Assembly (NCBI GenBank): GCA_040401995.1
Contig: JBBANM010000018.1
Coordinates: 1 to 64,000, forward strand
DNA length: 64,000 nt
Origin: Haliscomenobacter sp040401995
GTDB lineage: Bacteria; Bacteroidota; Bacteroidia; Chitinophagales; Saprospiraceae
Direction of reading: 5' to 3'
In this document: positions 34,306 through 41,645 of the stretch, in pieces
Position numbering within the stretch: the first letter of the stretch is position 1
Layout: every line of letters begins with the position of its first letter
Made by a program: the position numbers and the translations under genes
The notes under the pieces: generated by a model
The model's database searches: none
What the model saw: the letters and a program-made list of their open reading frames with translations, nothing else
Told to the model about the DNA's origin: nothing

Positions 34306-35520
34306 ATGAACATCCAAAAAACAGTTTACCGATTAAAAGGCGCAGTTCAGCACTATGCCTGGGGCGGCCATCATTACATCCCAACCCTATTGGGCATCCG
34401 GAATACTAAAGCCGAACCCTTTGCCGAATATTGGATGGGCACCCACGATCGGGGAGCGGCTAAAGTCATCTTGCCCGATGGTACGGAAAAAAATTTGGAT
34501 GCCTTGATCGCCGAAGCACCGGTAGATTACTTAGGCGCTGCTACCGCGCAGCAATTCCACAACAAACTGCCTTTTTTGCTCAAAATTTTGGATGTCGAAA
34601 AAATGTTGTCGATCCAGGCACACCCCAATAAAACTGAAGCAGAGATAGGTTTTGCCGCCGAAAACGCCGCCGGTATTCTGCTCGACGCGTTCAACCGCAA
34701 CTTCAAGGACGACAACCACAAACCCGAGATGATGGTGGCCTTGACCGATTTCTACCTGCTCCACGGTTTTCTTTTCCCGGATGCGATCACCCATAACTTG
34801 ACCACTGTTCCTGAATTACAAACCTTAGCGCCCATTTTTGCCGAACAAGGTCTAAAAACATTTTATCAGGGATTGATGACCATGCCGCAAAACCGGGTCG
34901 ATGAACTGCTGCAACCGCTGGCCACGCGTTTGATCCCCCTTTTGGAAGCTGGCAAACTGGATAAAACCAAAGCCGAATACTGGGCAGCCAAAGCCCTGCG
35001 CGATTTTCGTTTGCCCAATGGCAGCTACGACCGCGGCGTGTTTTCGATTTTCATCATGAACATTGTGTACTTGAAGCCCGGACAGGGCGTATACCAAGGC
35101 GCGGGTTTACTACATGCCTACCTGGAAGGCGTGAATGTGGAGCTGATGGCCAATTCTGATACCGTTTTCCGCGGCGGTCTTACCGATAAGTATGTAGACC
35201 CGGCGGTGTTGGTGGCGCATTTGGATTTTAGCCCCATCATACCCCAACCTTTAAGCGGAGAAGCCCTGAGCGCTTCGGAAAATGTATACCGCACCCCTTC
35301 ACCAGATTTTGAATTGCGTACGATTCACCTGGAGGAAGGCGAAAATCATGAGGAAATCAATACGCCTGGAGCGGCGGTCTTGATTGTGCTGGAAGGTGAA
35401 TACGACTTGGGCGGACACAGCGCTGAGATGGGCGAGGTGTTTTTTGTGCCGGCGGGTACGGATTTTGGGATCAGTTGTCGGGAAGCAGGGGTGATTTTTA
35501 AGGCGACGGTGCCGGGGTGA
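34306..35520 (+). CDS. manA: Mannose-6-phosphate isomerase, class I
   Basis: The 404-residue protein has 'GAVQHYAWGGHHYIPTLL', 'AEYWMGTHDRGAAKV', 'LPFLLKILDVEKMLSIQAHPNKTEA' (zinc site, His), 'NHKPEMMVALTDFYLLHGF' and 'GVYQGAGLLHAYLEGVNVELMANSDTVFRGGLTDKYVD', the class I PMI signatures. It interconverts fructose-6-phosphate and mannose-6-phosphate using zinc. Length is normal. It follows the methyltransferase by 8 bases. Confidence 0.93.
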   Translation: MNIQKTVYRLKGAVQHYAWGGHHYIPTLLGIRNTKAEPFAEYWMGTHDRGAAKVILPDGTEKNLDALIAEAPVDYLGAATAQQFHNKLPFLLKILDVEKMLSIQAHPNKTEAEIGFAAENAAGILLDAFNRNFKDDNHKPEMMVALTDFYLLHGFLFPDAITHNLTTVPELQTLAPIFAEQGLKTFYQGLMTMPQNRVDELLQPLATRLIPLLEAGKLDKTKAEYWAAKALRDFRLPNGSYDRGVFSIFIMNIVYLKPGQGVYQGAGLLHAYLEGVNVELMANSDTVFRGGLTDKYVDPAVLVAHLDFSPIIPQPLSGEALSASENVYRTPSPDFELRTIHLEEGENHEEINTPGAAVLIVLEGEYDLGGHSAEMGEVFFVPAGTDFGISCREAGVIFKATVPG

Positions 35521-35639
35521 TTTTTAAGAATGTCTTAATATCCCTTGTTTGAAGCTAAAAATCTCCCAGCCATTCTCTTCCATTTCAAAGCAATAATCCA
35601 GTGACTTACATTTAGGAAAATCAAAATGCGCCTAAACAC

Positions 35640-37175
35640 TTATTGCTTTTTGGGAAGCGCTTGAACGTAGGGGATGAGACAAGCGACAAGAAGACCTATC
35701 AATTGGACACCATAAAAGGCTGCGTCAATAGGATAACCAAATAGGCTTAAGGTTACACCATCTCCATAATTCAACGCACCTAGCAAAGTTAAAGCTATTC
35801 CCAAAAAAACCATATTTATACAAATTTTGAAATAGGGATACTGCTTTTTGTTGAATTGCATCCAAACCAATCCGATAAAACCAGCAATAGGCATCAATAG
35901 ATATGCCCCCGTATTGAACATTCGCCAATATTTTTTGATTATATCTGCATCCTTTATCCCAAAAAAAGACCAAGCAAACCAAGCCAATAGCGCGAAAATT
36001 CCGACTTGCAACAAATGACGGAGAGACAAAAAAGAAATAAGAAAAAGTGCCGGCACTAAAAAAAGAAGATAATTGCCAACCCGAAAAAAATATCGCCAAA
36101 AAATCCCTTCATGCAAAAACTGACGGGCATGCTTAACACTTGTAATGGCATCTTCAATCTGATAGGGCAAACTTGGGATAATGATCAATGGATCTTTATT
36201 AATAGTATCTTGCTTATTGGTGATGTCATAATGCAAGGCCAAGGCATCAATTTTTTTGAATTTTTCTTTGGAAGAAAAGGCTGAATAAACCAACGGATCC
36301 GACAAATCCCATTGATACCACAGATCCGACAGATAAGTCTGATAAGACCGATATGACTGATAAGTCCGATACGACAGACTTGACCGATCCGACCGATACG
36401 ACCGATACGACAGATACGACAGACTCGACAGAGATGACCGATCAGACAGAGATGACCAATCAGACAGACTCAACAGATACGACCGATACGACAGATCCGA
36501 CAGATCCGACAGTTCCGACCGATGTACAAGTCCTAACAATTTAACCCAATAGCCTGTATCTAGCGTATAACGATGGCGCAAAATTCCCTCCTCGTTGATC
36601 CATTCTTTTTTTAAGGCTTTTTCTCGAATTTTAAAAAACTGGAGCGTATCTTGAGGAATGTTAAAGGAAGTATCCTGAGGTAAAAGCATCATTCCGTAAG
36701 GGTATATACCGCTTTTTTGAAAAGTTTCGATATGATCCTCATCCATCCAAAACCAAGCCGTATGTACAATCGTTCCCATTCGATAAGCACTGGCGGTCAC
36801 CCCTATTAATAGCCAAAAACACCCAACATAGATAAGCAAAGTCAATAAGGTATCCTTCAATTGATAAAAAGGAAATCTAGCCTGAAACTGCTTATATGCC
36901 CAGATCACCGCACAAATCAGCACTAAAGCCAAAGTATAAATGTAAATCGCATCATATCCAAACTCAATTGGTTTAATAGGATCAACTACCCATTTAGATC
37001 CATTCTTGTGCACCGGATATGAAAATCCTGCCCCAAACAAAACAGCCGCTCCTACCAAAGCGTATAACACCACAAAATGTGCCCCGGTAAGCCACAAAAC
37101 AGGATAGCTCTCCAGCAGGTACCCATCCCACTTGCGCAGAAAACCCGGAACCAGCCATTTATAAATTATCTTCAT
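35640..37175 (-). CDS. Polytopic membrane protein with 25-copy tripeptide repeat
   Basis: The 511-residue protein has three hydrophobic segments at about 32-52, 78-94 and 108-130, then from about residue 345 five or six more to the C-terminus. The middle (about 219-293) is a tract of three-residue units of the form S-[D/S/Y]-[L/R/Q]. The outer parts resemble ABC-2-type or unknown membrane subunits, and the gene overlaps the ABC ATPase gene by 17 bases, so it is probably the membrane partner of that ATPase. It is the last gene of the same-strand cluster that begins with the caspase gene. Function is unknown. Confidence 0.65.
   Translation of the reverse strand: MKIIYKWLVPGFLRKWDGYLLESYPVLWLTGAHFVVLYALVGAAVLFGAGFSYPVHKNGSKWVVDPIKPIEFGYDAIYIYTLALVLICAVIWAYKQFQARFPFYQLKDTLLTLLIYVGCFWLLIGVTASAYRMGTIVHTAWFWMDEDHIETFQKSGIYPYGMMLLPQDTSFNIPQDTLQFFKIREKALKKEWINEEGILRHRYTLDTGYWVKLLGLVHRSELSDLSDLSYRSYLLSLSDWSSLSDRSSLSSLSYLSYRSYRSDRSSLSYRTYQSYRSYQTYLSDLWYQWDLSDPLVYSAFSSKEKFKKIDALALHYDITNKQDTINKDPLIIIPSLPYQIEDAITSVKHARQFLHEGIFWRYFFRVGNYLLFLVPALFLISFLSLRHLLQVGIFALLAWFAWSFFGIKDADIIKKYWRMFNTGAYLLMPIAGFIGLVWMQFNKKQYPYFKICINMVFLGIALTLLGALNYGDGVTLSLFGYPIDAAFYGVQLIGLLVACLIPYVQALPKKQ
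36294..36518 (-). repeat. 9-bp minisatellite encoding S-x-L/R tripeptides
   Basis: On the plus strand the units are variants of GACCGATAC / GACAGATCC / GACAGACTC repeated at a 9-base period for about 225 bases, so every indel of a unit preserves the reading frame. Translated on the minus strand it gives units such as SDL, SYR, SSL, SDR and TYQ. Confidence 0.85.
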
Positions 37176-38394
37176 AAAACTTGGTTTTAACGGAACGGCT
37201 GATATCGCGGAAATAGCTCATTGTTATTTGTTTTGCCGCTAAAAATTGCAGCAATTCTTGCCCCGATACGTTTAGTGGAGTGGAAATAAAGAATGTCATG
37301 CTATTGCTCCAAAGTTTTTGATGCGGGAACCCTTTCAATAAGGTACTCATTTCGGTCAAGGATACGGGCGTGCTGAATTCAAATACATTCCATTTTCGTT
37401 CTTGTCCCCAATCACTTGTACGTCCCAAATGCTCCAGGCGTCCATTGCGCATAAACAACAATTGATCAGCTACCGCTTCAATTTCAAATAAATGCTGGGA
37501 ACTAACAATAATCGCAATGGGATGCCGCAGGCTGCTGGCTAGGTTTTTTAGGTCGTCCAAAACCACCAATTGGGTTTTGACATCCAAAAAAGCCAGGGGT
37601 TCGTCAATGATTAACAATTGGGCGTTCCAGACCAAGGCTTTGGCCAAGGCAAAACGCAATTTATAGCCACCAGATAGTTCTGACCATGTTTTATCAATAT
37701 GGGGTTCTAGTCCCAAACGTTGAATGATGTAGTCGACCGCTTTCTGGTTGACTTCCCCTTTGATACCGTGTAAAGCTGCTTCAAAGCGTAGGTTTTCCTT
37801 CAAAGAACCCAGCCAAATGGGCAACTCTTGGGGCACGTAGGCAATTTTAGTTTTTAGCTTTGGCCAAAAAAGTTTGTTTTTGGGATCAAATAAGGGGTAT
37901 TGTAACACTCCGCTATCAGGAGCCAAATCACCGGCCAATATCCGAAACAAAGTCGTTTTTCCTGTCGCATTCTCCCCTACCAAACCCGTTATTTCGCCCA
38001 GTCGCAATTCCAGTTGATCCAGTTCAAGAGTAAATTTGATATTGCGGTAGTTTTTACGGATGTTTTCAGCACGCAGCACTACATCCTTGGGTGTAACAAT
38101 TTTTTTGATCTGTGCTGCCAGCGCATTTTCTTTGTCTTGCTTGGCTTGCAGTGCAGCGGGGCTGTATTCTTGTACAATCCGCTGCGTCAGTGCTTCGAGG
38201 TTTTCCAGCGCCTTTTTCTTTTCTTCCTCATGATCCGTCATCATCCAGCTTAGCTTCGCTAGAATGGCCTCGTCTTCCAATTTTGGATCAGCGGCATAAT
38301 TTTTGGCAAAATCAATCAAAGAGATCCGCCCCGCGCTCTGGTTGTTTCTGCAGCAATTCAATGATGCTTGCCGCCCGTTGTTGCAGTTGTTCAC
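37159..38394 (-). CDS. ABC-type ATPase with EAD-like N-terminal module (apparent frameshift at start)
   Basis: Walker A is GENATGKTT near 140-148, the signature LSGGYKLRFALAKAL near 240, and Walker B LLIIDEP near 260-266, so this is an ABC ATPase. Residues 26-75 (LIDFAKNYAADPKLEDEAIL...) resemble the small protein encoded just upstream. The in-frame GTG start at 38394 yields a Cys/Asn-rich N-terminus that looks out of frame. An ATG at 38398, overlapping the upstream stop (ATGA), reads MSEQLQQRAASIIELLQKQP and fits better, but it hits TGA after 29 codons. One extra base in the G-run near 38320 would explain this. The gene overlaps the membrane protein gene. Confidence 0.75.
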   Translation of the reverse strand: MNNCNNGRQASLNCCRNNQSAGRISLIDFAKNYAADPKLEDEAILAKLSWMMTDHEEEKKKALENLEALTQRIVQEYSPAALQAKQDKENALAAQIKKIVTPKDVVLRAENIRKNYRNIKFTLELDQLELRLGEITGLVGENATGKTTLFRILAGDLAPDSGVLQYPLFDPKNKLFWPKLKTKIAYVPQELPIWLGSLKENLRFEAALHGIKGEVNQKAVDYIIQRLGLEPHIDKTWSELSGGYKLRFALAKALVWNAQLLIIDEPLAFLDVKTQLVVLDDLKNLASSLRHPIAIIVSSQHLFEIEAVADQLLFMRNGRLEHLGRTSDWGQERKWNVFEFSTPVSLTEMSTLLKGFPHQKLWSNSMTFFISTPLNVSGQELLQFLAAKQITMSYFRDISRSVKTKFYEDNL

Positions 38395-38679
38395 TCATGA
38401 CTCGGGGAGGTTTTGGGAGGCGAGGAATAGGGTATTCAAGATCCGCAGGGCTATGCTATTTTTTTCCTTAAGCGCTTTATCGAATTCCAGTACCCCTTGC
38501 TGTTCGGATTTGTATACCACATAATAGGTGCTGCTAATAAGTAGAGCAGTCGTTTCTTGATCCTGGCAAAAATCGCGCGTAAAATCAATCAGTCGCTTCA
38601 CCGCCGAATCGAAGTTCGCGGTGGCAACTTGTTGCTTGATTTCGTCCCTCCTTTTGAGTATTTCGTTTGCCGGAATCAA
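38395..38679 (-). CDS. Small protein resembling an effector-associated domain (EAD11-like)
   Basis: This 94-residue all-helical protein reads 'EIKQQVATANFDSAVKRLIDF', 'TRDFCQDQETTALLISSTYY', 'VVYKSEQQGVLEFDKALKEKNSIALRILNTLF'. The pattern of a short-repeat N-terminal helix, a 'LL.SS.Y' helix, and a final 'ALRIL..L' helix is like the effector-associated domains known beside bacterial caspases and STAND proteins (recalled, not searched). It lies 196 bases downstream of the caspase gene and its TGA overlaps the ATG of the next gene. A role as an adaptor that binds the matching module in the ABC ATPase is an inference. Confidence 0.6.
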   Translation of the reverse strand: MIPANEILKRRDEIKQQVATANFDSAVKRLIDFTRDFCQDQETTALLISSTYYVVYKSEQQGVLEFDKALKEKNSIALRILNTLFLASQNLPES

Positions 38680-38875
38680 AATGAATGGGTGCTAGGTTTT
38701 GCGTGAATAATTTAATGTGTTGATTTTTAATTAAATAAGTTTGATGTATCTTTTTAGTGTGGAAACTTTGCTTTGTCGATGAGCAATATAAAAATATAAT
38801 GGGGGTTGAGCAAGTTTTTAGGGTTGGGATTAAGATGCGCCTGTAATATAGGCTAAAGGTAAAAAAGAAAAAAGG
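38680..38875. other. Gap between caspase and EAD-like genes
   Basis: The 196 bases between the caspase and the EAD-like gene are A/T-rich. I see no promoter match or terminator, so read-through transcription of the four-gene block is possible. Confidence 0.35.
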
Positions 38876-41254
38876 CTACTGCTGCCTGGCTAGGCGAAAA
38901 CCTACGATGCCGCCGCGGCGATCAGGCGTGCTGCCGGAGCGAACGGCTACACGCACGTGGACCGGGAAGTTGATCCACGAACCGCCGCGAACAATACGGT
39001 AAGAGCTCTTGTCAGCACCTTTGGGATTCACTGTTGGGCTTTTGGCATAGTAATCGCTTTCGTACCCATCCTGACACCATTCGCATACATTACCGCCCAT
39101 ATCGTACAACCCCAATTCATTGGCATAAAAGGAGCCTACTGGTGCGGTGGTAGAAAAACCATCATTGTACCCCACAAAGATATTTTCTGCACTCTTAGTC
39201 CAATTGAATTTTCTAGCTCCTGTTTCATCCGCCACATTATCGCCGTATTTACCACTTGGATCGCCATTGCCCCAGCTGTATTTGTTATGTTTGCTACCAT
39301 TACCAGCAGCATATTCCCACTCCGCCTCCCTAGGCAGTCGATAACTACGGCCTGTTTTTTGCGAGAGCCAGGCAGCATATTTTACCGCATCATTCCAGCT
39401 TACGTGTACCACAGGGTGATTGTACTCCGAAAGGGGTCTTATTTTTCCTTCGGGGTCATATTTCCAGTTTACTCCGGCTTTTTTTGTCCGTCCTTTGCCA
39501 TCCCAAATGTAACTCCCGTCATCTTTATCCGCATCGGTTTGATAGGCGGTATTTTCATCCATGAATTTCTTGTATTCGGCTACCGTCACCTCGTATTTAC
39601 TGAGATAAAAACTGCTTACAGTGATACTGTGAATCGGTTTTTCATCAGCATCGCCTTCCATGCTGCCCATTTGAAACTTCCCTCCGGGGATGAGAACCAA
39701 TGAAGAATCTGTTGGATTATTTTCTTTGGGGATGAGAGCAATTGAAGGATTTTTAGTCACTACATCTTCTCCTGAAAAATATCTAATTACCCTATAACCA
39801 AGAAACAAAACCAGCATTAACCCAACGATAGATAGTGCAACCCTTCCTACATTGGAATTTGGTGCGGATTCAGTTCTTTTTGGACTCACTTTTTCAACAG
39901 CTGCAATAGGCAAAACCGGTTCGGGGTTGACATTTTCTTTATTCGAAGGAACGACAGGCTGCTGCTTTAACAGATTACCCCTAATCTGTTCCAACACCCT
40001 ATTTGCTTCAACAACATATATCCCCTGAGGATAATCCCGCAAATATGCTTCAAACGCTGCAATCGTATTCAATTGCTTTGCTTGTTCCCATGCCAAGGTT
40101 TCTCGCTCTTTCTCAGAAATAGCATTAATTGCTTCAGTAGCATCAAGTGAATATTTTTTCTTAACACTGCGATTCAAGTACGCTCGATAAGCTGAAACAG
40201 TGTTGGATCGGGTTGCTTCTTTCCACAATTCTTCTTCATCTAATGAGTCAAGCAATTGATTCAACTCCCCAGAACGAACGAGTTCGCTATTGGGAAAATC
40301 GCGTTCAAAATCGAGGAGGGCATACTTGACACCTGCGGCTTTGGCTAGCTGCCAAGCTTTTATTTCTTGATCTTTGGCTATGATCTCTTCCGCCAATGAC
40401 CGATACTTGCCTCCCGGAAACCTAGTCAAATAAACGCGGCAACCCTCAGCGCTAGAACTTAGTTCGCGCCACTCCCGCTCCTCATCCTTCTGGAAATAAA
40501 ATACCAGCTGTCCGCCTTGATGCCCTGGAACCTGCAATGGCGACCCCATCGGCGTTTGCTTCGCGTTTGCAGCCACCTTCTCCAATACCAGATCACAAAT
40601 GTGCATGACCCCTGGGGGCTGATCTGCTTTGCGCAATACATCCAACAGCGCAGTGGCAAAAGGGCTATGCTGTCCAGGTAGGCCATCACTCACAATTTCT
40701 TTTTTGCCAGACGTAAGTCCCCAACGGCTGGGTTCGTTATCCCGACGATCCCCTGAAAATTTCTCTCGGCTTTTATCGATGAACAGGGAATCAAAAAAAC
40801 AAGAATCGGCGATCAGAAAAGTATGGAAGCTTTTGATTTTGCTGAGGTAGCTCTGGATCGTGTCATTGGACAGGTAATCGGGCCAGTCATCGTCGGTTTT
40901 ACCAGCGTCAACAGGCACCCAGTTGCCGCCTAATTCTTTATCATGACGGCCATGACCGCTAAAATATACGATGAAATTATCATGCGGGGTGACCGTTTTG
41001 ATAAAGTGAACGAATGCTAGTTCAATATTCCGTTTGGTAGCAGCAGCATCTTTAATGAATGTGACATTTGTAGCTTCAAAATTGTAGCGACTGGTCATCA
41101 CCTCGATAAAAGCTTCTGCATCGTGTACTGCATTGTTGAGTTTAGTGCAATGGAGATAGTCGTTGATGGCAATGGCCAGCAGGTAGTTGACGCCTTGTGG
41201 TGAGGAGGCATTCTGCGTGGAATTGTCTCTGCGGACGATATCGCGATCGGGCAT
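38876..41254 (-). CDS. Caspase-like peptidase with transmembrane segment and FGE-sulfatase-like domain
   Basis: Residues about 20-250 are a caspase/C14 domain: 'NYLLAIAINDYLHCTKLNNAVHDAEAFIEVM', catalytic H101 in 'NFIVYFSGHGRHD' and C152 in 'FLIADSCFFDS'. Residues 260-425 carry three similar helical repeats (e.g. 'AWEQAKQLNTIAAFEAYLRDYPQGIY'). A single membrane segment follows (about 471-491), then a complete FGE-sulfatase/SUMF1 domain (518-792) with 'LVLIPGGKFQMGSMEGDADE', 'PREAEWEYAAG', 'GNVCEWCQDGYE', 'RIVRGGSW'. The two catalytic cysteines of true formylglycine-generating enzyme are absent near the GGSW motif, so it is probably a binding domain. It leads the same-strand cluster. Confidence 0.88.
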   Translation of the reverse strand: MPDRDIVRRDNSTQNASSPQGVNYLLAIAINDYLHCTKLNNAVHDAEAFIEVMTSRYNFEATNVTFIKDAAATKRNIELAFVHFIKTVTPHDNFIVYFSGHGRHDKELGGNWVPVDAGKTDDDWPDYLSNDTIQSYLSKIKSFHTFLIADSCFFDSLFIDKSREKFSGDRRDNEPSRWGLTSGKKEIVSDGLPGQHSPFATALLDVLRKADQPPGVMHICDLVLEKVAANAKQTPMGSPLQVPGHQGGQLVFYFQKDEEREWRELSSSAEGCRVYLTRFPGGKYRSLAEEIIAKDQEIKAWQLAKAAGVKYALLDFERDFPNSELVRSGELNQLLDSLDEEELWKEATRSNTVSAYRAYLNRSVKKKYSLDATEAINAISEKERETLAWEQAKQLNTIAAFEAYLRDYPQGIYVVEANRVLEQIRGNLLKQQPVVPSNKENVNPEPVLPIAAVEKVSPKRTESAPNSNVGRVALSIVGLMLVLFLGYRVIRYFSGEDVVTKNPSIALIPKENNPTDSSLVLIPGGKFQMGSMEGDADEKPIHSITVSSFYLSKYEVTVAEYKKFMDENTAYQTDADKDDGSYIWDGKGRTKKAGVNWKYDPEGKIRPLSEYNHPVVHVSWNDAVKYAAWLSQKTGRSYRLPREAEWEYAAGNGSKHNKYSWGNGDPSGKYGDNVADETGARKFNWTKSAENIFVGYNDGFSTTAPVGSFYANELGLYDMGGNVCEWCQDGYESDYYAKSPTVNPKGADKSSYRIVRGGSWINFPVHVRVAVRSGSTPDRRGGIVGFRLARQQ

Positions 41255-41645
41255 AACGAGTGAGGGTGCTTGGGTGTATTAGATTTTGTAATTTGCTATA
41301 CATCAAAGGTATACATTCTTTTGAATATTCGGGGCTGAGTTATAAATTTTCTAAGGGCTTTCTTACTCTACCCTACTAAAAGTTAGAAGGTCAAAAAGAT
41401 GGCTCTATTTTGATTCCAAGTTGCTACTTTTTTAAGGCTTGATAATCAACAGGTTGTCTAGCAGCCATGACTTGATATAAAATACTGAAAATCAATCAAA
41501 TAAATTACTTTCTAAAGCGGTAGCAACCTAGAATCATACTAGAGCCAAAATCACTTTCAATATACCTAACCCTAGGTATTGTTTAGAATTAGACTAAATA
41601 ATATCTTTGTGCCGTTAATTTAGCTTTATCAATATCAATATCAAT
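41255..41645. other. Intergenic region between caspase gene and TonB receptor
   Basis: The 391-base divergent gap is A/T-rich. It holds the promoter and dyad described for the TonB receptor (41579-41609) and, by position, the promoter of the caspase cluster, for which I find no clear consensus. No gene or repeat is evident. Confidence 0.45.
41579..41609 (+). promoter_or_regulatory. Promoter with overlapping dyad, TonB receptor
   Basis: TTG at 41579-41581 and TATCTTTG at 41602-41609 (perfect TAnnTTTG) are separated by 20 bases. Between them TTTAG (41582-41586) and CTAAA (41594-41598) form a 17-bp dyad. The repressor would block RNA polymerase; a Fur/DtxR-type iron regulator is likely by context (inference). 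Confidence 0.65.

Noticed and set aside
36353..36544. Plus-strand T/D-rich frame
   Set aside because: It is the antisense reading of the 9-bp minisatellite, which has few stops in any frame.
38957..39703. Plus-strand 248-codon frame
   Set aside because: Antisense shadow of the FGE-like domain of the caspase gene.
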